NCBI GenBank assembly: GCA_947568835.1 | Contig: CANOQG010000023.1 | Span: forward strand, 124,001-188,000 | DNA from: Protonemura montana | Lineage: Eukaryota > Arthropoda > Insecta > Plecoptera > Nemouridae | Length of the DNA stretch: 64,000 nucleotides | Direction: 5' to 3' | Shown: one piece after another, positions 1-10,040 of the stretch | Layout of the letters: each line of letters begins with the position of its first letter | How positions within the stretch are numbered: the first letter of the stretch is position 1 | Notes under the pieces: model-generated | What the model saw: only the letters and a program-made list of their open reading frames with translations | Databases searched by the model: none | Told to the model about the DNA's origin: nothing | Made by a program: the position numbers and the translations under genes

Positions 1-1304
1 ATTCAAGCCCGGCCTCGCTCGCCTCATTCGGGGTGGGTGCCCGTCAGCGTTGGGTGCCAAGCCGAGACCGGCACCTTAACGTCCGCCCTGACCCAGTTTC
101 GACAGGGGTTCGGCCGGGACATTTTTTTCCACCTCCGCACTCACCTCCAGCATGGCTCTAGAATCATTTGCCTGGTCTCGCTCACCCATTGCTTTTATGC
201 GGGGGCGAAACGTACCGGTACCCCCACGAACCCATAGGTTTCCGGGCTGGCATTCGAGCAAGGCTCGGTGAAATCTTGCAACCTGATATTTTTATTGTAG
301 CCTGTGATAGTGCGGGCCTACAAAAAATTCAAGCCCGGCCTCGCTCGCCTCATTCGGGGTGGGTGCCCGTCAGCGTTGGGTGCCAAGCCGAGACCGGCAC
401 CTTAACGTCCGCCCTGACCCAGTTTCGACAGGGGTTCGGCCGGGACATTTTTTTCCACCTCCGCACTCACCTCCAGCATGGCTCTAGAATCATTTGCCTG
501 GTCTCGCTCACCCATTGCTTTTATGCGGGGGCGAAACGTACCGGTACCCCCACGAACCCATAGGTTTCCGGGCTGGCATTCGAGCAAGGCTCGGTGAAAT
601 CTTGCAACCTGATATTTTTATTGTAGCCTGTGATAGTGCGGGCCTACAAAAAATTCAAGCCCGGCCTCGCTCGCCTCATTCGGGGTGGGTGCCCGTCAGC
701 GTTGGGTGCCAAGCCGAGACCGGCACCTTAACGTCCGCCCTGACCCAGTTTCGACAGGGGTTCGGCCGGGACATTTTTTTCCACCTCCGCACTCACCTCC
801 AGCATGGCTCTAGAATCATTTGCCTGGTCTCGCTCACCCATTGCTTTTATGCGGGGGCGAAACGTACCGGTACCCCCACGAACCCATAGGTTTCCGGGCT
901 GGCATTCGAGCAAGGCTCGGTGAAATCTTGCAACCTGATATTTTTATTGTAGCCTGTGATAGTGCGGGCCTACAAAAAATTCAAGCCCGGCCTCGCTCGC
1001 CTCATTCGGGGTGGGTGCCCGTCAGCGTTGGGTGCCAAGCCGAGACCGGCACCTTAACGTCCGCCCTGACCCAGTTTCGACAGGGGTTCGGCCGGGACAT
1101 TTTTTTCCACCTCCGCACTCACCTCCAGCATGGCTCTAGAATCATTTGCCTGGTCTCGCTCACCCATTGCTTTTATGCGGGGGCGAAACGTACCGGTACC
1201 CCCACGAACCCATAGGTTTCCGGGCTGGCATTCGAGCAAGGCTCGGTGAAATCTTGCAACCTGATATTTTTATTGTAGCCTGTGATAGTGCGGGCCTACA
1301 AAAA
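1..1304 (+). repeat. Canonical (K) S units 1-4
   Basis: Four 326-bp units (starts 1, 327, 653, 979) with no difference I could see between them. The diagnostic K features are TTAACGTCC, GGCTCTAGAATC, CCGGTACCCCCACG and CATAGGTTTCC. The same version makes up the right end of this array and nearly all of array 2. Confidence 0.93.
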
Positions 1305-3586
1305 ATTCAAGCCCGGCCTCGCTCGCCTCATTCGGGGTGGGTGCCCGTCAGCGTTGGGTGCCAAGCCGAGACCGGCACCTTAACGTCCGCCCTGACCCAG
1401 TTTCGACAGGGGTTCGGCCGGGACATTTTTTTCCACCTCCGCACTCACCTCCAGCATGGCTCTAGAATCATTTGCCTGGTCTCGCTCACCCATTGCTTTT
1501 ATGCGGGGGCGAAAGGTACCGTTACCCCCAAGAACCCATCGGTTCCCGGGCTGGCATTCGAGCAAGGCTCGGTGAAATCTAGCAACCTGATATTTTTATT
1601 GTAGCCTGGCATAGTGCGGCCCTACAAAAAATTCAAGCCCGGCCTCGCTCGCCTCATTCGGGGTGGGTGCCCGTCAGCGTTGGGTGCCAAGCCGAGACCG
1701 GCACCTTATCGTCCGCCCTGACCCAGTTTCGACAGGGGTTCGGCCGGGACATTTTTTTCCACCTCCGCACTCACCTCCAGCATGGCCTTAGAATCATTTG
1801 CCTGGTCTCGCTCACCCATTGCTTTTATGCGGGGGCGAAAGGTACCGTTACCCCCAAGAACCCATCGGTTCCCGGGCTGGCATTCGAGCAAGGCTCGGTG
1901 AAATCTAGCAACCTGATATTTTTATTGTAGCCTGGCATAGTGCGGCCCTACAAAAAATTCAAGCCCGGCCTCGCTCGCCTCATTCGGGGTGGGTGCCCGT
2001 CAGCGTTGGGTGCCAAGCCGAGACCGGCACCTTATCGTCCGCCCTGACCTAGTTTCGACAGGGGTTTGGCCGGGACAATTTTTTCCACCTCCGCACTCAC
2101 CTCAAGCATGGTATCTCTATCGTTTGCTTGGTCTCGCTAACCCATTGCACTTATGCGGGGGCGAAACGTACCGGTACCCCAGAGAACCCATCGGTTCCCG
2201 GGCTGGCATTCGAGCAAGGCTCGGTGAAATCTTTCAACCTGATATATTTATTGTAGCCTGTGATAGTGCGGGCCTACAAAAAATTCAAGCCCGGCCTCGC
2301 TCGCCTCATTCGGGGTGGGTGCCCGTCAGCGTTGGGTGCCAAGCCGAGACCGGCACCTTAACGTCCGCCCTGACCCAGTTTCGACAGGGGTTCGGCCGGG
2401 ACATTTTTTTCCACCTCCGCACTCACCTCCAGCATGGCTCTAGAATCATTTGCCTGGTCTCGCTCACCCATTGCTTTTATGCGGGGGCGAAACGTACCGC
2501 TACCCCAGAGAACCCATCGGTTCCCGGGCTGGCATTCGAGCAAGGCTCGGTGAAATCTAGCAACCTGATATTTTTATTGTAGCCTGTGATAGTGCGGGCC
2601 TACAAAAAATTCAAGCCCGGCCTCGCTCGCCTCATTCGGGGTGGGTGCCCGTCAGCGTTGGGTGCCAAGCCGAGACCGGCACCTTATCGTCCGCCCTGAC
2701 CCAGTTTCGACAGGGGTTTGGCCGGGACAATTTTTTCCACCTCCGCACTCACCTCAAGCATGGTATCTCTATCGTTTGCTTGGTCTCGCTAACCCATTGC
2801 ACTTATGCGGGGGCGAAACGTACCGGTACCCCAGAGAACCCATCGGTTCCCGGGCTGGCATTCGAGCAAGGCTCGGTGAAATCTTTCAACCTGATATTTT
2901 TATTGTAGCCTGTGATAGTGCGGGCCTACAAAAAATTCAAGCCCGGCCTCGCTCGCCTCATTCGGGGTGGGTGCCCGTCAGCGTTGGGTGCCAAGCCGAG
3001 ACCGGCACCTTAACGTCCGCCCTGACCCAGTTTCGACAGGGGTTCGGCCGGGACATTTTTTTCCACCTCCGCACTCACCTCCAGCATGGCTCTAGAATCA
3101 TTTGCCTGGTCTCGCTCACCCATTGCTTTTATGCGGGGGCGAAACGTACCGCTACCCCAGAGAACCCATCGGTTCCCGGGCTGGCATTCGAGCAAGGCTC
3201 GGTGAAATCTAGCAACCTGATATTTTTATTGTAGCCTGTGATAGTGCGGGCCTACAAAAAATTCAAGCCCGGCCTCGCTTGCCTCATTCGGGGTGGGTGC
3301 CCGTCAGCGTTGGGTGCCAAGCCGAGACCGGCACCTTATCGTCCGCCCTGACCCAGTTTCGACAGGGGTTTGGCCGGGACATTTTTTTCCACCTCCGCAC
3401 TCACCTCAAGCATGGTATCTCTATCGTTTGCTTGGTCTCGCTAACCCATTGCTCTTATGCGGGGGCGAAACGTACCGGTACCCCAGAGAACCCATCGGTT
3501 CCCGGGCTGGCATTCGAGCAAGGCTCGGTGAAATCTAGCAACCTGATATTTTTATTGTAGCCTGTGATAGTGCGGGCCTACAAAAA
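1305..3586 (+). repeat. Variant S units 5-11 (types A, A, B, C, B, C, B)
   Basis: Seven diverged units lie between canonical blocks. Units 5 and 6 (1305, 1631) are type A, with GGTACCGTTACCCCCAAG in place of the K palindrome. Units 7, 9 and 11 (1957, 2609, 3261) are type B, with GGTATCTCTATCG and GACAATTTTTT or GACATTTTTTT forms. Units 8 and 10 (2283, 2935) are type C, with CCGCTACCCCAGAG. B and C alternate, making a 652-bp dimer period; open frames at 1989-2582 and 2641-3234 are 652 bp apart and differ by one residue in translation, which shows how similar the dimers are. Confidence 0.9.
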
Positions 3587-5853
3587 ATTCAAGCCCGGCC
3601 TCGCTCGCCTCATTCGGGGTGGGTGCCCGTCAGCGTTGGGTGCCAAGCCGAGACCGGCACCTTAACGTCCGCCCTGACCCAGTTTCGACAGGGGTTCGGC
3701 CGGGACATTTTTTTCCACCTCCGCACTCACCTCCAGCATGGCTCTAGAATCATTTGCCTGGTCTCGCTCACCCATTGCTTTTATGCGGGGGCGAAACGTA
3801 CCGGTACCCCCACGAACCCATAGGTTTCCGGGCTGGCATTCGAGCAAGGCTCGGTGAAATCTTGCAACCTGATATTTTTATTGTAGCCTGTGATAGTGCG
3901 GGCCTACAAAAAATTCAAGCCCGGCCTCGCTCGCCTCATTCGGGGTGGGTGCCCGTCAGCGTTGGGTGCCAAGCCGAGACCGGCACCTTAACGTCCGCCC
4001 TGACCCAGTTTCGACAGGGGTTCGGCCGGGACATTTTTTTCCACCTCCGCACTCACCTCCAGCATGGCTCTAGAATCATTTGCCTGGTCTCGCTCACCCA
4101 TTGCTTTTATGCGGGGGCGAAACGTACCGGTACCCCCACGAACCCATAGGTTTCCGGGCTGGCATTCGAGCAAGGCTCGGTGAAATCTTGCAACCTGATA
4201 TTTTTATTGTAGCCTGTGATAGTGCGGGCCTACAAAAAATTCAAGCCCGGCCTCGCTCGCCTCATTCGGGGTGGGTGCCCGTCAGCGTTGGGTGCCAAGC
4301 CGAGACCGGCACCTTAACGTCCGCCCTGACCCAGTTTCGACAGGGGTTCGGCCGGGACATTTTTTTCCACCTCCGCACTCACCTCCAGCATGGCTCTAGA
4401 ATCATTTGCCTGGTCTCGCTCACCCATTGCTTTTATGCGGGGGCGAAACGTACCGGTACCCCCACGAACCCATAGGTTTCCGGGCTGGCATTCGAGCAAG
4501 GCTCGGTGAAATCTTGCAACCTGATATTTTTATTGTAGCCTGTGATAGTGCGGGCCTACAAAAAATTCAAGCCCGGCCTCGCTCGCCTCATTCGGGGTGG
4601 GTGCCCGTCAGCGTTGGGTGCCAAGCCGAGACCGGCACCTTAACGTCCGCCCTGACCCAGTTTCGACAGGGGTTCGGCCGGGACATTTTTTTCCACCTCC
4701 GCACTCACCTCCAGCATGGCTCTAGAATCATTTGCCTGGTCTCGCTCACCCATTGCTTTTATGCGGGGGCGAAACGTACCGGTACCCCCACGAACCCATA
4801 GGTTTCCGGGCTGGCATTCGAGCAAGGCTCGGTGAAATCTTGCAACCTGATATTTTTATTGTAGCCTGTGATAGTGCGGGCCTACAAAAAATTCAAGCCC
4901 GGCCTCGCTCGCCTCATTCGGGGTGGGTGCCCGTCAGCGTTGGGTGCCAAGCCGAGACCGGCACCTTAACGTCCGCCCTGACCCAGTTTCGACAGGGGTT
5001 CGGCCGGGACATTTTTTTCCACCTCCGCACTCACCTCCAGCATGGCTCTAGAATCATTTGCCTGGTCTCGCTCACCCATTGCTTTTATGCGGGGGCGAAA
5101 CGTACCGGTACCCCCACGAACCCATAGGTTTCCGGGCTGGCATTCGAGCAAGGCTCGGTGAAATCTTGCAACCTGATATTTTTATTGTAGCCTGTGATAG
5201 TGCGGGCCTACAAAAAATTCAAGCCCGGCCTCGCTCGCCTCATTCGGGGTGGGTGCCCGTCAGCGTTGGGTGCCAAGCCGAGACCGGCACCTTAACGTCC
5301 GCCCTGACCCAGTTTCGACAGGGGTTCGGCCGGGACATTTTTTTCCACCTCCGCACTCACCTCCAGCATGGCTCTAGAATCATTTGCCTGGTCTCGCTCA
5401 CCCATTGCTTTTATGCGGGGGCGAAACGTACCGGTACCCCCACGAACCCATAGGTTTCCGGGCTGGCATTCGAGCAAGGCTCGGTGAAATCTTGCAACCT
5501 GATATTTTTATTGTAGCCTGTGATAGTGCGGGCCTACAAAAAATTCAAGCCCGGCCTCGCTCGCCTCATTCGGGGTGGGTGCCCGTCAGCGTTGGGTGCC
5601 AAGCCGAGACCGGCACCTTAACGTCCGCCCTGACCCAGTTTCGACAGGGGTTCGGCCGGGACATTTTTTTCCACCTCCGCACTCACCTCCAGCATGGCTC
5701 TAGAATCATTTGCCTGGTCTCGCTCACCCATTGCTTTTATGCGGGGGCGAAACGTACCGGTACCCCCACGAACCCATAGGTTTCCGGGCTGGCATTCGAG
5801 CAAGGCTCGGTGAAATCTTGCAACCTGATATTTTTATTGTAGCCTGTGATAGT
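3587..5853 (+). repeat. Canonical (K) S units 12-18, ending at the L junction
   Basis: Units start at 3587, 3913, 4239, 4565, 4891, 5217 and 5543. All match the canonical version of units 1-4 by eye, with no decay towards the right end. The last unit stops at base 311 of the monomer, after CTGTGATAGT, and is followed directly by the head of L repeat L1. Confidence 0.93.
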
Positions 5854-5932
5854 TCCTCAATTTTAGACTTAGAGACTTGAAATAAAAAAGGGAACAAGCG
5901 CTTGCATGAGGGCTAACCGTTTTTTGACATTC

Positions 5933-5952
5933 GGGACTCGGGGGGGCATGGG
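5933..5952 (+). other. G-run motif fitting the four-tract quadruplex pattern (L1 example)
   Basis: GGG, four bases, a run of seven G, CAT and GGG fit the G3+N1-7 pattern four times over, and a long T run follows on the same strand. The intact motif recurs in the heads of L2, L3, L6, L9, L11 and L14. It is reduced below four tracts in L4, L5, L7, L8, L10, L12, L13 and L15-L24 by changes in the first or middle tract. Folding is inferred from the pattern only. Confidence 0.55.
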
Positions 5953-6092
5953 CTCATTTTTTTTTTTTTGTTTTCCCTTTTTGACTTTTTTCTCTTCAAA
6001 AAAAAAAATACTTCTAACCATCCGATCGTCTTCGTGATACATAAAAACGAAGCGGACAATCATTGCGCTTCGAACCATGTCTTTGCTTTTTC

Positions 6093-6120
6093 TTAATTCG
6101 ATCGGAGGCCGTCAATCGAA
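6093..6120 (+). other. Conserved head hairpin (L1 example)
   Basis: ATTCGAT and ATCGAAT are exact inverses enclosing CGG-AGG-CCG and a TCA bulge, making a short interrupted hairpin. It occurs in all L heads; the centre is AGG or AGA and both versions keep CGG opposite CCG. Start and end are accurate to a few bases. A role is unknown. Confidence 0.5.
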
Positions 6121-6809
6121 TCACTTTTCTAATTCAATCGAGATTCCCCCCATGCTTCCTGGGTTAAATTTCAAATCTTCAAAACGACCTAACGTGCTGA
6201 GTTTTTATAGTTAATGTAAAAATCAAAAAAGGTCTTGTAGAGAACGCTATTCCCTCGAACTGTTTTTCACTCGGGGGGTCTCGCTCAAAATTTTCATTAA
6301 TTTTGGGGGGGGACAAAATTTTTTTTTTTTTTTCATTATAAAATTTTTTTCTCAGGTTAGATATTGTTCATATTCTAATACACTCTTAAACACCTTGTTA
6401 CCTACTACCAATTCAATTTTCATCAATATCTAACGTGTAGAAAAGTTTTTAGACTCATTTTACTTTTTTGGTTTTTTTTGTAAAATTTTTAATTTAATAA
6501 TTCTTCATTAAAATCTCATGAAACTTTTTTTACAACTACATCTATGTACGTACTAGCTGCAGTAAAAATTTCATTCATTTCGATTCATTGCAATTTTTTC
6601 TAGAATTTTTTCAATTTCAAAATCATCAAAACACTTAGCAGATTTTTCTCAATCCTGGACTTAGAAAAGTTTTGAAAAAAATATTTTTTGATCTCACTCA
6701 AAATTCCTCCCGGCACTTCACTCCCCATTGCCCGCCGAGCAAATTACTTCTTTCTGGGAAAAAAAATATTTTTTTAATTTTTTTAAAAAAATTTTAAACT
6801 TTATATTTT

Positions 6810-6979
6810 GTGCGGCCGATCACCAAGTACCCGGCACTTGAACACTTTTCACTTTTCGAGTTGGTCGGCGACCGCACTCGGTTTTCGCCGGGCGCCAACC
6901 ACTTCCCGGTCGGTCGTCACTTTCGTCCGTCAAGCATGTCGGCGGCCGCACTTTGACATTTTTCAACTTTTTTATTTTT
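6810..6979 (+). repeat. GC-rich leader of the minisatellite (L1 example)
   Basis: Every complete L unit has this 169-170-bp leader (also at 9296, 11506, 13807, 15315, 17894, 20290, 40116, 41718, 43788, 46274, 47875, 49945, 51920 and in each unit from L16 to L23). It is a diverged double copy. The first part opens GTGCGGCCGATCACC and closes GACCGCAC with AACACTTTTCACTTTTCGAG inside. The second part ends with the CGGCGGCCGCAC typical of normal copies. The terminal copy after each array has the same AACACTTTTCA core, so each minisatellite is bracketed by related edge copies. Confidence 0.85.
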
Positions 6980-7539
6980 GTGCGGCCGATCACCAAGTCC
7001 CGGCCACTCTAACTTCTCGTCCGCCAACCAAGTCGGCGGCCGCACTTTGACATTTTTCAAATTTTTTTTTTTGTGCGGCCGATCACCAAGTCCCGGCCAC
7101 TCTCACTGTCCGCCAACCTAGTCGGCGCCCGCACTTTGACATTTTTCAACTTTTTTTTTTTTGTGCGGCCGATCACCAAGTCCCGGCCACTCTAACATCT
7201 CGTCCGCCAACCAAGTCGGCGGCCGCACTTTGACATTTTTCAACTTTTTTATTTTTGTGCGGCCGATCACCAAGTCCCGGCCACCCTAACATCTCGTCCG
7301 CCAACCAAGTCGGCGGCCGCACTTTGACATTTTTCAACTTTTATATTTTTTGTGCGGCCGATCACCAAGTCCCGGCCACTCTAACATCTCGTCCGCCAAC
7401 CAAGTCGGCGGCCGCACTTTGACATTTTTCAACTTTTTTATTTTTGTGCGGCCGATCACCAAGTCCCGGCCACCCTAACATCTCGTCCGCCAACCAAGTC
7501 GGCGGCCGCACTTTGACATTTTTCAACTTTTTTATTTTT
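6980..7539 (+). repeat. 94-bp hairpin minisatellite in L1, six copies
   Basis: Copies start at 6980, 7073, 7163, 7257, 7352 and 7446 (93, 90, 94, 95, 94, 94 bp). Each has a GC-rich core bounded by GTGCGGCCG and its exact inverse CGGCCGCAC, an inner CCGCC/GGCGG stem with a 9-nt loop, and then a T-rich spacer. The 90-bp copy (7073) is the CACTGTCCGCC variant that ends GCGCCCGCAC and so loses the perfect outer stem. Most copies carry a NotI site (GCGGCCGC). Confidence 0.93.
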
Positions 7540-7830
7540 GTGCGGCCGATCACCAAGTCCCGGCTACTCTAACACTTTTCATCTTTCGAGCTGGTCGGCG
7601 CCCGCACTCTTATCATTCTGTCATTCACCCAACGCTAACCGCTTATCGGCAGATGAACATTTTTTTCCGCCAACATGGTCAATCTCCACACTTTGCAAAA
7701 TTTCTGAAAATATTATTTTTCACAATCTCCAATATTCTGAGGTATGGCTGTCGGAAATCACTACACCAACTTTTTATCATTATTTTCCCATTTTTACAAA
7801 ATTTGCCAAAAACTTCTTACACGAATAACT

Positions 7831-10040
7831 TCCTCAATTTCAGACTTAGAGACTTGAAATAAAAAAGGGAACAAGCGCTTGCATGAGGGCTAACCGTTTT
7901 TTGACATTCGGGACTCGGGGGGGCATGGGCTCATTTTTTTTTTTTGACTTCCCTTTTTGACTTTTTTCTCTTCAAAAAAAAAAATACTTCTAACCATCCG
8001 ATCGTCTTCGCGATACATAAAAACGAAGCGGACAATCATTGCGCTTCGAACCATGTCTTTGCTTTTTCTTAATTCGATCGGAGACCGTCAATCGAATCAC
8101 ATTTCTAATTCAATCGAGATTCCCCCATGCTTCCTGGGTTAAATTTCGGAAACTAAAAACGCTATAACTTTTTTGTCTTTCATAGTTAGGAGACGTTCTT
8201 ATTATCAGCGTGTACAACACACTCGTTGCTACTCTATTTTATTACTCTCGATCAACCCATCAACGTTTGCGCACTTTTAGGCTGGGTACAAAATTTTTTC
8301 ACTTTTTAATTTTTTTCTTCAATTCTCCCATCGCGATTTATTTCAAACTTTAATACGTTCTGTATTCATACGTTCCGCACACTCTGTAATTTTTTAATCG
8401 ATATCTAACCTTAACTTTTTTTTTTATATCAAATTTTATAGAAAAAATTTTTTTAATCTTTTATTGAATATTCATTTTTCATATTTAAGAAACGAAACTT
8501 TTTTTACAACTACCTCTTAGTACGAACTAGCATCCCTGCAAAATTCATTTATCTCCTTTGAAAATTGTCTACGTTATGAATTTTTCAATTTCATTTTCTA
8601 ATACGCAAATAATCGTAGTCCCATAAGAGCGCATGTTAATTTTTGGTGAAAAAAAAAATCACTAAATATTTAATAACTTTTTTGTTTTTAAGAGTTAGTG
8701 AACGTTTTTACTATCAGTGTGTACAGTTTACTTGCGGCTAGTGCCCGTATCAATCTCAATCGAACCCCTCAATTTTTGAGCACTTTTAGGATGGGTACAA
8801 AAATTTTTTTACTTTTTAATTTTTTTTTTCAAAACTCCCATCGCGATTTATTTCAAACTTTAATACGTTCTTTATTCATACGTTCTGCACACTCTGTATT
8901 TTTTTCATCTATATCTAACCTTAACGTTTTTTTTTATAACAAATTTTATAAAAACAAAATTTTTTAATCTTTTTTTTTTACAATCAATTTTAATATTTAA
9001 CGTATGAAACTTTTTTTCCAACTACCTTTATGTACGGACTAGCTACAGTAAAAATTTCATTCAATTCGCTTCATTGCAATTTTTTTTAGAATTTTTACAA
9101 TTTCAAAATCGTCAAAACACTTAGCAGATTTTTCTCAATCCTGGACTTAGAAAAGTTTTGAAAAAAATATTTTTTGATCTCACTCAAAATTCCTCCCGGC
9201 ACTTCACTCCCCATTGCCCGGCGAGCAAATTACTTCTTTCTGGGAAAAAAAAGATTTTTTTAATTTTTTTAAAAAAATTTAAAACTTTATATTTTATGCG
9301 GCCGACCACCAAGTACCCGGCACTTGAACACTTTTCACTTTTCGAGTTGGTCGGCGACCGCACTCGGTTTTCGCCGGGCGCCAACCACTTCCCGGTCGGT
9401 CGTCACTTTCGTCCGTCAAGCATGTCGGCGGCCGCACTTTGACATTTTTCAACTTTTTTATTTTTGTGCGGCCGATCACCAAGTCCCGGCCACCCTAACA
9501 TCTCGTCCGCCAACCAAGTCGGCGGCCGCACTTTGACATTTTTCAACTTTTATATTTTTTGTGCGGCCGATCACCAAGTCCCGGCCACTCTAACATCTCG
9601 TCCGCCAACCAAGTCGGCGGCCGCACTTTGACATTTTTCAACTTTTTTATTTTTGTGCGGCCGATCACCAAGTCCCGGCCACCCTAACATCTCGTCCGCC
9701 AACCAAGTCGGCGGCCGCACTTTGACATTTTTCAACTTTTATATTTTTTGTGCGGCCGATCACCAAGTCCCGGCTACTCTAACACTTTTCATCTTTCGAG
9801 CTGGTCGGCGCCCGCACTCTTATCATTCTGTCATTCACCCAACGCTAACCGCTTATCGGCAGATGAACATTTTTTTCCGCCAACATGGTCAATCTCCACA
9901 CTTTGCAAAATTTCTGAAAATATTATTTTTCACAATCTCCAATATTCTGAGGTATGGCTGTCGGAAATCACTACACCAACTTTTTATCATTATTTTCCCA
10001 TTTTTACCAAATTTGCCAAAAACTTCTTACACGAATAACT
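7831..10040 (+). repeat. L unit L2 (body b, three minisatellite copies, tail alpha)
   Basis: 2210 bp. After the head the sequence switches at GGAAACTAAAAACGCTATAAC to the long body type b. Two diverged half-copies of the body sit 509 bp apart; for example CACTTTTAGG occurs at 8272 and 8781. The leader (9296) begins ATGCGGCCGACC instead of GTGCGGCCGATC. The terminal copy starts at 9750 and the tail is alpha. Confidence 0.9.
9466..9749 (+). repeat. 94-bp hairpin minisatellite in L2, three copies
   Basis: Copies at 9466, 9561 and 9655 (95, 94, 95 bp). They include the CCACCCTAAC form and spacers with TTTTATATTTTTT. All three keep the GTGCGGCCG/CGGCCGCAC inverted ends. Confidence 0.93.

Larger units (their letters stand above)
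1..5853 (+). repeat. S-family satellite array 1: 326-bp tandem repeat
   Basis: A head-to-tail array of a 326-bp monomer. Taking ATTCAAGCCC as unit start, units begin at 1, 327, 653 and every 326 bp to 5543; the last unit is cut after 311 bp. The monomer is GC-richer than the surrounding L repeats and carries a 10-bp palindrome GTACCGGTAC (first at 212-221), which includes AgeI and KpnI sites. Because 326 is not a multiple of 3, each copy is read in a different frame, so the overlapping open frames of 131-197 codons here cannot be a repeated protein domain. The array starts mid-structure at base 1 and probably extends left. I do not recognise the monomer as a named satellite. Confidence 0.97.
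5854..7830 (+). repeat. L unit L1 (body a, six minisatellite copies, tail alpha)
   Basis: The first L unit after array 1, 1977 bp. The head runs to CCTGGGTTAAATTT near 6170 and uses the CGGAGGCCG form of a conserved hairpin. The body is the short type a. The GC-rich leader starts at 6810, the minisatellite at 6980 and the terminal copy at 7540; the tail is alpha (TATGGCTGTCGGAAATCAC). Its head and minisatellite order resemble L11 and L14 more than L9, although L9 holds the equivalent position beside array 2. Confidence 0.9.

Noticed and set aside
76-261. 61-codon reverse-strand open frame in each S unit, resembling a charged helical peptide
   Set aside because: It is present only because the monomer is repeated. 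There is no start context, family match or sign of selection, and variant units change it freely.
1-326. 5S rRNA, tRNA, spliced-leader or snRNA gene in the 326-bp unit, prompted by GGGGTTCGG before a T run
   Set aside because: No acceptor stem or T-arm pairing fits, internal promoter boxes do not match, no 5S core sequence is present and no Sm-type site follows a plausible leader and splice donor.
168-563. Overlapping 131-codon open frames repeated every 326 bp, and 197-codon frames at 1989 and 2641
   Set aside because: The 326-bp period is not a multiple of 3, so successive copies are read in different frames. The frames simply reflect a GC-rich monomer with few stop codons, and no domain or family is recognisable.
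5878-5890. AATAAA near the start of each L unit as a polyadenylation signal
   Set aside because: It lies in AT-rich repeat DNA where AATAAA is expected by chance, and there is no coding region upstream.
6808-7050. Short cysteine- and histidine-containing open frames in the GC-rich minisatellite of each L unit
   Set aside because: They are translations of the 94-bp stem-loop repeat and its T-run spacers. Length and frame change with copy number, so they are not genes.
6980-7539. Possible CRISPR array
   Set aside because: The 94-bp copies are contiguous and nearly identical throughout; there are no unique spacers, no cas genes and no prokaryotic context.
5854-7830. L unit as a Helitron or other transposon, since it starts with TC at both S junctions
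   Set aside because: There is no CTRR end with a hairpin, no terminal inverted repeats, no target-site duplication and no transposase or helicase frame. Head-to-tail tandem arrangement explains the boundaries.
8272-8285. Nematode telomere hexamer TTAGGC
   Set aside because: It occurs singly within CACTTTTAGGCTGGG of body b; there is no tandem run of telomere repeats anywhere in the window.
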